Assembly (NCBI GenBank): GCA_934196725.1
Contig: CAKPWR010000052.1
Coordinates: 1 to 19,255 of the forward strand
DNA length: 19,255 nt
Origin: an uncultured Prevotella sp.
GTDB taxonomy: Bacteria; Bacteroidota; Bacteroidia; Bacteroidales; Bacteroidaceae
Direction of reading: 5' to 3'
Part shown: positions 1 through 8,192 of the stretch, in pieces
How positions within the stretch are numbered: the stretch's first letter is position 1
Layout of the letters: each line of letters starts with the position of its first letter
Program-made: the position numbers and the translations under genes
Notes under the pieces: model-generated
Database searches by the model: none
Seen by the model: the letters and a program-made list of their open reading frames with translations, nothing else
Told to the model about the DNA's origin: nothing

Positions 1-264
1 CTAAATCGTTAGCAGTTACATTCTTTGTTATACTTAATTCGTTGATATTCAATCAATAAAAGATTTTATTATGACTCGTCATGTGCAAGACCAATATAAA
101 CATCCTTATACATACAAATAATATTAATTCGTAACTATACACATATAACAAATGTATTGCCTAGTGATAAACTGCATGACACTTAACATTTTGTTTGGCG
201 CAATTCGCACAGTAATTATTGCCATCATTTATAAAACCAGGACATTTATGAGATGGTACGTTCT
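1..264. other. AT-rich intergenic end, no supported gene
   Basis: I see no gene with a credible start here. Two perfect inverted repeats lie side by side: AATAAAA-GA-TTTTATT at 55-70 and ATGAC-TC-GTCAT at 71-82. Neither is followed by a T-run, so I do not call a terminator for the von Willebrand gene that ends at 265. On the minus strand an open frame without a start codon (164-274) encodes a short cysteine-rich stretch; see findings. Confidence 0.5.
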
Positions 265-888
265 TTATTTCTCCTCAAAATAACTACCCACTTCCATCTT
301 GCAATCCATCGCACGGCACTTGTTATAGCGCTCCCTGGCTCTGTTTTCTCTTGCAAACATCGCCTTGGTGCCAGCCTCATCTTCTGAAAACTGGAGGTGG
401 TTGTCGATGCCCATACCATGAGCAATGTTTTCCACATCAAGGTCATCGGTGCCGATGAAGGTAAAGGTCCAGTTCTGCTTCTTCAACTTCTCAATGAGGT
501 TCTTGATCATCTTCAAATCATACTCCTCGCTGCAGTTCTCCTCACCATCCGTAATGATAGTTACCAACACGCTGTCATCCTCGGTGGTCACGGCGTTGAT
601 CTTGGCAATACCCATGCCAATGGCATCATAAAGAGGTGTGCCGCCACATGGGTTGTAATCCCTAGATTTCAAAGGGTTGGCATGGCGGGCAGACACATTA
701 TCGTAGAACTGCTTCTTGTGGGTGCTGTCGAAGGTGATGAGCGTTACCCGCTGCTCCATGTCCTTATGCACTTTCTGCATTTTCTGAATCGTGGTCAGGG
801 TCTCGTTGATACCCACCAGTGCCTGGTGTTCGATAATACTCATGCTGCCACTCTCATCTACTACCAAAAGATTGAATACTCGTTTCAT
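265..888 (-). CDS. von Willebrand factor A (vWA) domain protein
   Basis: A 207-residue stand-alone vWA domain protein. The metal-ion-dependent adhesion site is complete: DESGS at residues 11-15, Thr84 in GGTPLYDA, and Asp114 in ITDGEEN. Such domains bind a partner through a divalent metal, but the partner here is unknown. There is no signal peptide and no membrane segment, so a cytoplasmic location is inferred. The C-terminal 30 residues are charged and contain Cys191 and Cys196. The start is supported by AGGAG about nine bases upstream of ATG. The gene is divergent from crcB and stands alone. A candidate minus-strand -7 element (TATTTTTG, 1040-1047) lies about 150 bases upstream but lacks a clear -33. 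The fold assignment is firm and the function is unknown. Confidence 0.88.
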   Translation of the reverse strand: MKRVFNLLVVDESGSMSIIEHQALVGINETLTTIQKMQKVHKDMEQRVTLITFDSTHKKQFYDNVSARHANPLKSRDYNPCGGTPLYDAIGMGIAKINAVTTEDDSVLVTIITDGEENCSEEYDLKMIKNLIEKLKKQNWTFTFIGTDDLDVENIAHGMGIDNHLQFSEDEAGTKAMFARENRARERYNKCRAMDCKMEVGSYFEEK

Positions 889-1049
889 AACTTGTTTCTC
901 CTATTTATTTTAATTGTTCAACATAATCTTATCTGTAAGAAGAGGAACCTTCCCTGCTTCATTATAGCCTTCAGATTGCTTCTTTATCCCTTAAAAGAAA
1001 GATTAGAGTAGAAAATTAAGCAGAGGATGATCTTTTTTCCAAAAATATT

Positions 1050-1080
1050 TTTGCCAGTAGAAATAAAACCCGTACTTTTG
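1050..1080 (+). promoter_or_regulatory. Bacteroidota-type promoter of crcB
   Basis: TTTG (1050-1053), 19 bases, then TACTTTTG (1073-1080) match the -33 TTTG / -7 TAnnTTTG pattern of this phylum. The expected transcription start is near 1086, which leaves a leader of under 30 nt. It also shows that the upstream in-frame ATG at 1027 cannot be the start, because it precedes the promoter. Confidence 0.6.
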
Positions 1081-1113
1081 CACCAAATTATTATACATAT
1101 ATTATATAAGGAG

Positions 1114-1494
1114 ATGAAAGAAATATTAATAGTCAGCATAGGCAGCTTCTTCGGAGGCGGCATGAGATATTGGATTTCAAAGATGGTGCAATCCTGCACG
1201 GTGATAGCCTTTCCTTTCGGAACGATGGCGGTGAATGTGACGGGATGCCTCATCATCGGGTTCCTCTCGGGATTGAGCTGGCGGGAAGGGGGATGGATGT
1301 CGCCATCTGCCAAACTGCTGCTTACCACGGGATTCTGCGGAGGATTCACTACCTTCTCTACCTTTATGAACGAGGGGGCGGGATTGATGAAGGAGGAAAA
1401 TTACCTCTATATGATGCTCTATCTCTTCGGAAGCCTGGCACTGGGACTCGTCGCCGTGCTCGCCGGACATTATCTGGCGAAGATTATTGCATAA
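1114..1494 (+). CDS. crcB: CrcB/Fluc fluoride ion channel
   Basis: A 126-residue membrane protein of the CrcB (Fluc) family, which exports fluoride passively as a dual-topology dimer in the inner membrane. Family signatures are present: GGGMRYW at 14-20, FGTMAVNVTG around Asn41, and GFCGGFTTFSTF at 73-84, which includes the pore phenylalanines and the central sodium-site segment. Four hydrophobic helices are visible (about 3-20, 32-53, 66-88 and 98-122) and the length is normal. I chose ATG 1114 rather than the in-frame ATG at 1027 because the promoter lies between them and the family motif begins a few residues after 1114. The gene is monocistronic. The leader is too short to hold a fluoride riboswitch, so expression may be constitutive. 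Confidence 0.93.
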   Translation: MKEILIVSIGSFFGGGMRYWISKMVQSCTVIAFPFGTMAVNVTGCLIIGFLSGLSWREGGWMSPSAKLLLTTGFCGGFTTFSTFMNEGAGLMKEENYLYMMLYLFGSLALGLVAVLAGHYLAKIIA

Positions 1495-1590
1495 AATACT
1501 TCGGAAAACAGAAAGAAGAAGAACCCGGATTGCCGAGAAAGAAGACCGGAGAACGGAAAGAAGAAGCCCCCGATTTATCGCATAAAATAC
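1489..1590 (+). repeat. Direct repeat GCATAAAATAC flanking a purine-rich segment
   Basis: GCATAAAATAC occurs at 1489-1499, where it includes the crcB stop codon, and again at 1580-1590. Between them are three imperfect copies of a purine-rich unit built on GAAAGAAGA. The arrangement looks like a duplicated 3' end with an inserted or expanded repeat. Confidence 0.5.
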
Positions 1591-1592
1591 AG

Positions 1593-1641
1593 AAGATAGT
1601 ATTCCATCAAATGAAGAAATGATGAAAATACTATCTTTTTT
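1593..1641 (+). terminator. Intrinsic terminator of crcB
   Basis: AAGATAGTATT (1593-1603) pairs with AATACTATCTT (1627-1637). An inner CATCA/TGATG stem lengthens the hairpin, and a T-run follows to 1641. Confidence 0.8.
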
Positions 1642-1685
1642 ATTATTTTATATTTTCAAAATGCCTTAATTACGAAATTTATTCG

Positions 1686-1693
1686 TAAATTTG
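1686..1693 (+). promoter_or_regulatory. Candidate -7 element for the 1764-4759 gene group
   Basis: TAAATTTG matches TAnnTTTG and is followed by GCAG, as is common in this phylum. I find no good -33 TTTG at the expected distance. It lies about 70 bases before the chosen start of the first gene and just after the crcB terminator. Confidence 0.45.
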
Positions 1694-1763
1694 CAGAAAT
1701 AATCTGCATTCGACAATTTGAAAGCAAACTTTCATAATGCTCGTTTGCTTAATTTTTGCACCA

Positions 1764-2372
1764 ATGAATACATTAGATACAAACAATATAAAATGGAGCG
1801 AGAATGTAATCATCGCTGACGCCGATTATATCGACCGAGTGGCTTTCGACCTGATAGTCAACTTCGAACGAATGATCAACCGCCGCATCCAGCCAGCTGA
1901 TATGGCACAATGGGCAGTCTGCATTGCCCTTGACGGAGGTCTTAGAGAGGGCGAGCACGAAACACAGGTTGTGCTTATCCACGACAAACAGTCGATGGCG
2001 ATGAAGAACTTCCGCCCTGCCAACTATGAGAAGGATCTGAACGCTCAGGCTTTCAAGGATGACAAGCTTGGAGAATTCATCATCTCTTCTTATCCTACAG
2101 AGGAAAAGATGGTAGGCAAGGATGACTTCCTCGTAGATGTGGCACGCACCGTATGCAACGCCAAGGAGGTGAAGCGAGTGATGGTAATCCCAAATTCTGA
2201 GAATGGAGATGCTTACGACCGGCTCCGCGATATGCTGAGAAAGGTGGAAGATGACGACAAGCGCATCACCCTCTTCGCCATGCAGCCAATGCCGGGAGGA
2301 AACTTCCGACAGGAGATTCTCGGATATTCGCTCATGAATGCCCTGGGAATTTCGGCAAACGAGATAAAGTGA
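1764..2372 (+). CDS. DUF6621-type conserved protein of unknown function
   Basis: A 202-residue soluble protein that I recognise from memory as resembling the Bacteroidota family DUF6621; function unknown. Recognisable stretches are NVIIADADYIDRVAFDLIVN near the N-terminus and FAMQPMPGGNFRQEILGYSL near the C-terminus. It has no signal peptide or membrane segment. An in-frame ATG nine codons earlier (1737) is possible, but it would add a hydrophobic stretch that looks atypical, so I prefer MNTLDTNN at 1764. The carboxynorspermidine dehydrogenase-like gene starts 93 bases later on the same strand with no terminator between, so the two are probably cotranscribed. A link to polyamine metabolism is only suggested by this adjacency. 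Confidence 0.8.
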   Translation: MNTLDTNNIKWSENVIIADADYIDRVAFDLIVNFERMINRRIQPADMAQWAVCIALDGGLREGEHETQVVLIHDKQSMAMKNFRPANYEKDLNAQAFKDDKLGEFIISSYPTEEKMVGKDDFLVDVARTVCNAKEVKRVMVIPNSENGDAYDRLRDMLRKVEDDDKRITLFAMQPMPGGNFRQEILGYSLMNALGISANEIK

Positions 2373-2398
2373 AGAACGAAGAGTGAAGAGTGAAGAAT
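2371..2398 (+). repeat. Four heptamer repeats starting at the stop codon
   Basis: Four consecutive 7-base units (GAAGAAC, GAAGAGT, GAAGAGT, GAAGAAT) run from the last two bases of the DUF6621-type stop codon. Confidence 0.75.
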
Positions 2399-2425
2399 TC
2401 AATAGCTCGTTGGCACAAGCCTAAT

Positions 2426-2460
2426 TTAACATTTAACATTAAACACTTAACATTAAAGAT
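2426..2460 (+). repeat. Five heptamer repeats upstream of the dehydrogenase
   Basis: Five consecutive 7-base units read TTAACAT, TTAACAT, TAAACAC, TTAACAT, TAAAGAT. They end six bases before the next start codon, so they occupy the position of the ribosome binding region. Confidence 0.75.
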
Positions 2461-2465
2461 AAAAA

Positions 2466-3707
2466 ATGAGTAGAGTACTTATGATTGGCGCAGGTGGCGT
2501 GGCTACCGTGGCTGCCTTCAAGATCGTCCAGAACCAGGACGTTTTCACCGAGTTTATGATTGCTAGCCGTCGCAAGGAAAAGTGCGATAAGCTGGTTAAG
2601 GATATCCATGCCAAGGGCTACAAGATGGATATTCAGACAGCTGAGGTGGATGCCGACGACGTTGAGCAGTTGAAGGCTCTCTTCAATAGCTACAAGCCTG
2701 AGCTTGTCATCAACCTCGCTTTGCCTTATCAGGACCTCACCATCATGGATGCCTGTCTGGCTTGCGGTTGCAACTACATGGATACCGCTAACTATGAGCC
2801 TAAGGACGAGGCTCACTTCGAGTACTCATGGCAGTGGGCATACAAGGATAAGTTTGAGCAGGCAGGTCTCTGCGCTATCCTCGGTTGCGGTTTCGACCCA
2901 GGTGTATCAGGCATCTTCACCGCTTATGCAGCCAAGCATCACTTCGATGAGATTGAGGTGCTCGACATCGTGGATTGCAACGCCGGTAACCATCACAAGG
3001 CTTTCGCAACCAACTTCAACCCTGAAATCAATATCCGCGAGATTACCCAGAAGGGACTCTGGTATAAGGATGGCGAATGGATCGAAACCGACCCATTGTC
3101 TATCCACAAGCCTCTCACCTACCCTAACATCGGCCCTCGCGAGAGCTATCTGATGCACCACGAAGAGTTGGAGAGCCTGGTAAAGAACTACCCTACCATC
3201 AAGGAGGCACGTTTCTGGATGACCTTCGGTCAGCAGTATCTCACATACCTCGACTGCATTCAGAACCTCGGTATGAGCCGCATCGACGAAATCGAGTACG
3301 AAGCTCCATTGGCAGACGGTTCCGGCAAGACAGCCAAGGTGAAGATTGTTCCATTGCAGTTCCTCAAGGCAGTATTGCCTAACCCACAGGATCTCGGCGA
3401 GAACTATGATGGCGAAACATCTATCGGTTGCCGCATCCGTGGTAAGAAGGATGGCAAGGAGCGCACCTACTACGTTTATAACAACTGCAAGCACCAGGAG
3501 GCTTACAACGAAACCGGTATGCAGGGCGTCAGCTACACCACTGGTGTGCCAGCCATGATTGGTGCGATGATGTTCTTGAAGGGCATCTGGAAGAAGCCAG
3601 GAGTTTGGAACGTAGAGGAGTTTGACCCAGATCCATTCATGGAGCAGTTGAACAAGCAGGGATTGCCATGGCACGAGGTGTTTGATGGCGATTTGGAAAT
3701 CGACTAA
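2466..3707 (+). CDS. Carboxynorspermidine/carboxyspermidine dehydrogenase-like (saccharopine dehydrogenase family)
   Basis: A 413-residue member of the saccharopine dehydrogenase superfamily. The N-terminus carries a Rossmann nucleotide-binding turn, GAGGVA at 8-13, followed by a strand ending in ASRRKEK, consistent with NADPH use. Length and sequence fit carboxynorspermidine synthase (EC 1.5.1.43), which reductively condenses a diamine with aspartate semialdehyde so that a decarboxylase can make spermidine or norspermidine. This is the usual polyamine route in Bacteroidota. The decarboxylase partner is not in this window. The protein is cytoplasmic with no signal peptide. recA starts 20 bases downstream with no terminator between, so cotranscription is likely. 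The superfamily is firm. The substrate assignment is inferred from family resemblance, and a lysine-pathway activity cannot be excluded. Confidence 0.85.
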   Translation: MSRVLMIGAGGVATVAAFKIVQNQDVFTEFMIASRRKEKCDKLVKDIHAKGYKMDIQTAEVDADDVEQLKALFNSYKPELVINLALPYQDLTIMDACLACGCNYMDTANYEPKDEAHFEYSWQWAYKDKFEQAGLCAILGCGFDPGVSGIFTAYAAKHHFDEIEVLDIVDCNAGNHHKAFATNFNPEINIREITQKGLWYKDGEWIETDPLSIHKPLTYPNIGPRESYLMHHEELESLVKNYPTIKEARFWMTFGQQYLTYLDCIQNLGMSRIDEIEYEAPLADGSGKTAKVKIVPLQFLKAVLPNPQDLGENYDGETSIGCRIRGKKDGKERTYYVYNNCKHQEAYNETGMQGVSYTTGVPAMIGAMMFLKGIWKKPGVWNVEEFDPDPFMEQLNKQGLPWHEVFDGDLEID

Positions 3708-3727
3708 ACTTTAAATAAAATAAGAAT

Positions 3728-4759
3728 ATGGCAAAAGAAATGCAAGAGGGAAAATTGAATCCCAATGAAGGCAAACTGAAAGCTCTTCAGGCAGCCATGG
3801 CTAAGATAGAAAAGGACTTCGGTAAGGGCTCTATCATGAAACTCGGAGATGAGCACGTTGAGAATATCGAAGTTATCCCTACAGGCAGTATCGCTCTCGA
3901 CAATGCACTGGGCGTAGGCGGTTATCCTAAGGGACGTATCATCGAGATTTACGGTCCGGAATCTTCCGGTAAAACAACATTGGCTATCCATGCCATCGCA
4001 GAGGCTCAGAAGGCCGGCGGTATCGCTGCTTTCATTGATGCTGAGCACGCTTTCGACCGTTTCTATGCGGCTAAATTGGGCGTTGATGTTGATAACTTGT
4101 GGATTTCACAACCAGATAATGGTGAGCAGGCGTTGCAGATTGCAGACCAGCTGATCAGTTCTGCTGCTGTAGACATCGTAGTTGTTGACTCTGTAGCAGC
4201 CTTGACTCCTAAGAAGGAAATCGAAGGCGATATGGGTGACAATGTGGTAGGTCTTCAGGCTCGATTGATGAGTCAGGCTCTCCGCAAGCTCACTTCTACC
4301 ATCAGCAAGACCAACACTACCTGCATCTTCATCAACCAGTTGCGCGAGAAGATTGGTGTTATGTTCGGCAACCCAGAGACAACTACAGGTGGTAATGCAT
4401 TGAAGTTCTATGCATCTGTGCGTTTGGATATCCGCAAGGCAACAGCCATCAAGGATGGCGATGAAGTAGTAGGTAATCTGGTTCGCGTAAAGGTTGTGAA
4501 GAACAAGGTGGCTCCTCCTTTCCGCAAGGCTGAGTTCGACATCATGTTTGGCGAAGGTATCAGCCGTGCCGGCGAGGTATTCGGTCTGGCAGTAGCCAAC
4601 GACATCATCGAAAAGAGTGGTAGCTGGTATAGCTATGGCGGCTCTAAACTCGGACAGGGTGCCGATGCCTGCAAGGCATTGCTCAAGGACAACCCAGAAC
4701 TTCTCGATGAACTGGAGGCTAAGGTTCGCGAAGCACTTGCTGCCAAGGAGCAGAAATAA
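3728..4759 (+). CDS. recA: Recombinase RecA
   Basis: Full-length RecA of 343 residues. It forms ATP-dependent filaments on single-stranded DNA, drives strand exchange in recombination repair, and acts as the co-protease of the damage response. The Walker A motif GPESSGKTT lies at 76-84, Walker B ends at Asp154 (VVVDS), and the DNA-binding loop 2 region ([19 protein letters not shown]) lies at 214-232. The N-terminal polymerisation helix and the KGSIMKLG segment are present. The C-terminus ends with a short mixed-charge stretch and no long acidic tail. It follows the dehydrogenase by 20 bases and is closed by its own terminator. I see no promoter or LexA-like operator immediately upstream, so read-through from 1686 is the simplest supply, although an internal promoter within the upstream gene remains possible. 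Confidence 0.98.
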   Translation: MAKEMQEGKLNPNEGKLKALQAAMAKIEKDFGKGSIMKLGDEHVENIEVIPTGSIALDNALGVGGYPKGRIIEIYGPESSGKTTLAIHAIAEAQKAGGIAAFIDAEHAFDRFYAAKLGVDVDNLWISQPDNGEQALQIADQLISSAAVDIVVVDSVAALTPKKEIEGDMGDNVVGLQARLMSQALRKLTSTISKTNTTCIFINQLREKIGVMFGNPETTTGGNALKFYASVRLDIRKATAIKDGDEVVGNLVRVKVVKNKVAPPFRKAEFDIMFGEGISRAGEVFGLAVANDIIEKSGSWYSYGGSKLGQGADACKALLKDNPELLDELEAKVREALAAKEQK

Positions 4760-4794
4760 AGTAAGATAAGGTTTTACACCTTAATTATATATAG

Positions 4795-4850
4795 AGGAAT
4801 CAAGATTGGGAATGCGACATTTTATCGCCTCCTATATCTTGATTCCTTTT
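4795..4850 (+). terminator. Intrinsic terminator after recA
   Basis: AGGAATCAAGAT (4795-4806) pairs perfectly with ATCTTGATTCCT (4836-4847). The 29-base loop contains a small GCGA/TCGC inner stem. TTTTATTTT follows. Confidence 0.85.
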
Positions 4851-4854
4851 ATTT

Positions 4855-4881
4855 TGTCAGCATCATCTGACACCTTGTCAG
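4855..4881 (+). promoter_or_regulatory. Inverted and direct repeats upstream of the dnaK promoter
   Basis: TGTCAG-CATCAT-CTGACA (4855-4872) is a perfect 6-bp inverted repeat. A third copy, TGTCAG, follows at 4876-4881. The block ends 22 bases before the sigma-54-like site, so it could be the binding site of an activator or repressor. Confidence 0.4.
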
Positions 4882-4903
4882 CCACCTTGAACTAAAATTC
4901 CCT

Positions 4904-4919
4904 TGGCACATGCTTTGTT
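4904..4919 (+). promoter_or_regulatory. Candidate sigma-54 (-24/-12) promoter of dnaK
   Basis: TGGCACATGCTTTGTT matches the sigma-54 consensus TGGCAC-N5-TTGCW with one change (T for C in the -12 dinucleotide). The -24 GG and the -12 G keep the required spacing. The predicted start is near 4930, giving a leader of about 120 nt that can form AGCGT-ACGCT (4929-4940) and CTTCGG-CCGAAG (4971-4991) hairpins. No TAnnTTTG element is visible in this gap. Confidence 0.5.
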
Positions 4920-5051
4920 ATTAAGGAAAGCGTGAACGCTGAGTTCAGGAAGTTCCCGACAGATGCATATCTTCGGCAGACTTCCCCGAAGGCAGCGATT
5001 CATGAGATAAATAACATATTAATAACGAAAAAATAAAAAAAAGATATAATC

Positions 5052-6956
5052 ATGGGAAAAGTAATTGGAATTGACTTGGGTACCACAAACAGTTGTGTTG
5101 CCGTTTTCGAAGGTAGCGAACCAGTTGTAATCGCTAACAGTGAAGGTAAGCGTACTACTCCATCAGTAGTAGGTTTCGTTAAGGATGGTGACCGCAAGGT
5201 AGGTGATCCTGCTAAGCGTCAGGCCATCACAAACCCTAAGAACACTGTATATTCTATCAAGCGTTTCATGGGTGAGACATACGCTCAGAGCCAGAAAGAG
5301 GCTGAGGCAATGCCTTACACAGTAGTAAACGAGGGTGGTTATCCACGTGTTGAAATCGAGGGTCGCAAATATACTCCACAGGAGATTTCTGCAATGGTTC
5401 TCCAGAAGATGAAGAAGACTGCAGAGGATTATCTCGGACAGGAGGTTACAGATGCTGTCATCACAGTTCCTGCTTACTTCTCTGACTCACAGCGTCAGGC
5501 TACTAAGGAGGCTGGTCAGATTGCAGGTTTGAACGTTCAGCGTATCGTAAATGAGCCTACAGCCGCAGCTTTGGCTTACGGTGTTGACAAGGCTAACAAG
5601 GATATGAAGATTGCCGTATTCGACCTTGGTGGTGGTACATTCGATATCTCTATCCTGGAGTTCGGTGGCGGCGTATTCGAGGTACTTTCTACCAATGGTG
5701 ATACTCACCTCGGTGGTGATGACTTCGACCAGGTAATCATCAACTGGTTGGCTGATGGTTTCAAGGCAGAGGAAGGCGTAGATCTCCGCAAGGATCCTAT
5801 GGCTATGCAGCGTTTGAAGGAGGCAGCTGAGAAGGCTAAGATTGAGTTGTCAAGCTCTACATCTACAGAAATCAACTTGCCTTACATCACAGCCGTTGAC
5901 GGTATGCCAAAGCACTTGGTTAAGACTTTGACCCGTGCACAGTTCGAGCAGTTGGCTCACAACCTGATTCAGGCTTGCTTGGTACCTTGCCAGAATGCCG
6001 TTCGTGACGCTAAGCTCTCTACATCAGATATCGACGAGGTTATCTTGGTTGGTGGTTCAAGCCGTATCCCAGCCGTTCAGACACTCGTTAAGAACTACTT
6101 CGGCAAGGAGCCTTCTAAGGGTGTTAACCCAGATGAGGTTGTTGCAGTAGGTGCAGCTATCCAGGGTGCCATCCTGAACAAGGAAGAGGGTGTTGGCGAC
6201 ATCGTATTGCTCGACGTTACTCCATTGACTCTCGGTATCGAGACTATGGGTGGTGTGATGACTAAGCTCATCGATGCCAATACAACTATCCCTTGCAAGA
6301 AGAGCGAGGTATTCTCTACAGCAGCTGATAACCAGACAGAGGTTACCATCCACGTATTGCAGGGTGAGCGCCCAATGGCAGCTCAGAACAAGAGTATCGG
6401 TCAGTTCAACCTGACAGGTATCGCTCCAGCTCGCCGTGGTGTTCCTCAGATTGAGGTTACCTTCGATATCGATGCCAACGGTATCTTGAACGTATCAGCT
6501 AAGGATAAGGCTACCGGTAAGGAGCAGAGCATCCGCATCGAGGCTTCATCTGGCTTGAGCGAGGACGAGATCAACCGCATGAAGGCTGAGGCAGAGCAGA
6601 ACGCTGCTGCTGATAAGGCTGAGCGCGAGAAGATTGACAAGATGAACCAGGCAGACAGCATGATCTTCACCACCGAGAACTTCCTGAAGGATAACGGTGA
6701 TAAGATTCCTGCTGACAAGAAGCCAGGCATCGAGCAGGCATTGCAGCAGTTGAAGGATGCTCACAAGGCAGGTGATGTTGCAGCTATCGATTCAGCTATC
6801 AACAACTTGAACACCGTAATGCAGGCTGCTTCTCAGCAGATGTATCAGGGCGGTCAGCAGGCAGGTCCTCAGGGTGCACAGGGTGGCCAGCAGGCACAGG
6901 GCGGCAACGACGGCGCTCAAGACGTACAAGACGCTGATTTTGAGGAAGTTAAGTAA
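5052..6956 (+). CDS. dnaK: Molecular chaperone DnaK (Hsp70)
   Basis: Full-length Hsp70 chaperone of 634 residues, acting in the cytoplasm with DnaJ and GrpE to bind and release unfolded proteins in an ATP-driven cycle. The nucleotide-binding domain starts with [16 protein letters not shown] at 5-20 and includes [10 protein letters not shown] near 200 and VGGSSRIP near 340. The conserved linker and start of the substrate domain ([16 protein letters not shown]) lie near 385. The C-terminal tail is rich in Gln and Gly and ends with DADFEEVK, close to the usual EEVD-like acidic end. DnaJ and GrpE are not in the window, so dnaK is monocistronic here, between the recA terminator and its own. Regulation by a sigma-54 promoter is suggested by the upstream sequence. 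The identification is certain. Confidence 0.98.
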   Translation: MGKVIGIDLGTTNSCVAVFEGSEPVVIANSEGKRTTPSVVGFVKDGDRKVGDPAKRQAITNPKNTVYSIKRFMGETYAQSQKEAEAMPYTVVNEGGYPRVEIEGRKYTPQEISAMVLQKMKKTAEDYLGQEVTDAVITVPAYFSDSQRQATKEAGQIAGLNVQRIVNEPTAAALAYGVDKANKDMKIAVFDLGGGTFDISILEFGGGVFEVLSTNGDTHLGGDDFDQVIINWLADGFKAEEGVDLRKDPMAMQRLKEAAEKAKIELSSSTSTEINLPYITAVDGMPKHLVKTLTRAQFEQLAHNLIQACLVPCQNAVRDAKLSTSDIDEVILVGGSSRIPAVQTLVKNYFGKEPSKGVNPDEVVAVGAAIQGAILNKEEGVGDIVLLDVTPLTLGIETMGGVMTKLIDANTTIPCKKSEVFSTAADNQTEVTIHVLQGERPMAAQNKSIGQFNLTGIAPARRGVPQIEVTFDIDANGILNVSAKDKATGKEQSIRIEASSGLSEDEINRMKAEAEQNAAADKAEREKIDKMNQADSMIFTTENFLKDNGDKIPADKKPGIEQALQQLKDAHKAGDVAAIDSAINNLNTVMQAASQQMYQGGQQAGPQGAQGGQQAQGGNDGAQDVQDADFEEVK

Positions 6957-7001
6957 TTTCACTCAACATTGAGACGTTATTAGATTAGCATAAGATAAAA
7001 G

Positions 7002-7041
7002 GCGTGTAAGACTCTGAAAATGAGTTTTCCACGCTTTTTTT
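7002..7041 (+). terminator. Intrinsic terminator of dnaK
   Basis: GCGTG (7002-7006) pairs with CACGC (7030-7034) and ACTC pairs with GAGT inside the stem. A run of seven T follows. Confidence 0.85.
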
Positions 7042-7095
7042 GTGTCTTTATATTTTTTTATATATATACTTGCGGCTTTATCGCAGAAAAATATG

Positions 7096-7103
7096 TATAT
7101 TTG
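7096..7103 (+). promoter_or_regulatory. Candidate -7 element of the HAD phosphatase gene
   Basis: TATATTTG followed by GCAGG matches TAnnTTTG. The nearest TTG upstream (7070-7072) is 23 bases away, slightly longer than usual. The leader would be about 70 nt. Confidence 0.5.
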
Positions 7104-7180
7104 CAGGTTATGAAGGGGCGGAAGTTCCAGCAAGAGAAGAAAAAGACAAGTTCAAGTAAAAGGAAGAAAGGAAACGGGAT

Positions 7181-8035
7181 ATGGCAAAGAAAAAACCGCA
7201 GGTAGCACTGGTTTATGATTTTGACGGGACATTATCTCCCGGCAACATGCAGGAGTTCGGGTTCATCCAGGCAACCGGAAAAACGAAGGAGGAATTCTGG
7301 GATAAGAATAGGAAGCTGGCTGTAGGTGAGGATGCCAACGGCATCTTGACCTATATGTATATGATGCTGGATGAAGCCAAGAAGAGCCACATCTCGCTCA
7401 CTCGCGAATCCTTTCAGAGCTTCGGCAGGAATGTGGAGCTCTTCCGTGGCGTGAAGCAATGGTTCTCGTTCATCAACGAATATGGCGCAAGCATCGGCCT
7501 CGACATCAGGCACTACATCAACTCCTCGGGATTGAAGGAGATGATAGAGGGCACGCCCATCGCCCATGAATTTGAGAACATCTATGCCTGCTCGTTTCTC
7601 TATAATGACGATGGCATCGCCTACTGGCCAGCCGTTGCTGTGGATTACACCACCAAGACGCAGTTTCTCTTCAAGATTAACAAGGGCATCAAGCAGGTGA
7701 GCGACAACCGCAGGGTAAATCAGTATATTCCTGATAATAAGCGTCCTATCCCTTTCCCGCGAATGATTTATTTCGGGGATGGCGAAACCGATGTGCCCTG
7801 CATGAAGATGGTGAAGGAGCACGGCGGCCACTCCATCGCAGTATATGACACGCCCGAGAAGGAGGCGATGGCTTGCCAGCTGGTGAAAGAGGGACGTGTA
7901 AACTTCATGTGCACGGCTAACTATAGCAGGGGCAGCGTGATGAATATCGTGGTGAAGAGAATTCTGGATAAGATCAAGGCGGATTTCGAATTCGACCGAC
8001 TGATAGAGCTGAACCAGAAAAAGGCGTGGAAGTGA
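7181..8035 (+). CDS. HAD-superfamily phosphatase
   Basis: A 284-residue haloacid-dehalogenase-like hydrolase. Motif I is DFDGT at 13-17, with Asp13 the expected nucleophile and Asp15 the general acid-base. Motif II is the Ser in INSSG at 113-117. A lysine around 159 can serve as motif III, and motif IV is GDGETD at 199-204. The long insert between motifs I and II should form the helical cap that selects the substrate. I cannot name the substrate; phosphoserine phosphatase-like activity is possible from the motif II type. There is no signal peptide, so it is cytoplasmic. ATG 7181 sits just before the conserved MAKKKPQVALVYDFDG start. The next gene has its own promoter 119 bases downstream of this stop. 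Confidence 0.88.
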   Translation: MAKKKPQVALVYDFDGTLSPGNMQEFGFIQATGKTKEEFWDKNRKLAVGEDANGILTYMYMMLDEAKKSHISLTRESFQSFGRNVELFRGVKQWFSFINEYGASIGLDIRHYINSSGLKEMIEGTPIAHEFENIYACSFLYNDDGIAYWPAVAVDYTTKTQFLFKINKGIKQVSDNRRVNQYIPDNKRPIPFPRMIYFGDGETDVPCMKMVKEHGGHSIAVYDTPEKEAMACQLVKEGRVNFMCTANYSRGSVMNIVVKRILDKIKADFEFDRLIELNQKKAWK

Positions 8036-8037
8036 TT

Positions 8038-8100
8038 TAAAGGTAAAAGGGTAAAAAAGTAAAAAGGTAAAAAAAAAGCAAAATGTAAAAGGTTAAAAGG
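8038..8100 (+). repeat. TAAAAAGG-type tandem repeat after the HAD gene
   Basis: Imperfect 6- to 8-base units (TAAAGG, TAAAAGGG, TAAAAAAG, TAAAAAGG) follow the stop codon by two bases, then decay into A-rich copies such as TAAAAGG. Confidence 0.7.
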
Positions 8101-8129
8101 ACTCTTTTATGAATTCCTTGAAACTTTTC

Positions 8130-8161
8130 TTTGGTTTTATCAAGGATTATGCTTAATTTTG
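8130..8161 (+). promoter_or_regulatory. Promoter of the 120-aa gene
   Basis: TTTG (8130-8133), 20 bases, then TAATTTTG (8154-8161) match the phylum's promoter pattern well. An inverted repeat CCTTGA/TCAAGG (8116-8121 and 8140-8145) overlaps the spacer and could be an operator. Confidence 0.65.
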
Positions 8162-8192
8162 CACACAGAAATAATAATATCAAATCATATTA

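Noticed and set aside
397..1011. Long + strand open frame over the vWA gene
   Set aside because: It is antisense to a clear vWA domain, its hydrophobic His/Leu-rich translation resembles no family, and it has no promoter.
1081..1113. Fluoride riboswitch in front of crcB
   Set aside because: The leader after the promoter is under 30 nt, too short for the crcB motif, and no pseudoknot pattern is seen.
2409..2424. TTGGCACAAGCCTAAT as a second sigma-54 promoter
   Set aside because: The -24 half matches, but the -12 half lacks TTGC at the required spacing.
2907..3674. 255-codon minus-strand frame within the dehydrogenase gene
   Set aside because: It is a shadow of the reverse strand of a well-conserved gene, with biased composition and no start signal.
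3708..3727. SOS operator in front of recA
   Set aside because: The 20-base gap is plain AT-rich sequence with no palindrome.
7110..7205. Lysine-rich 31-codon frame before the HAD gene
   Set aside because: Its ATG coincides with the predicted transcription start, it overlaps the HAD start, and its composition just reflects an A-rich leader.
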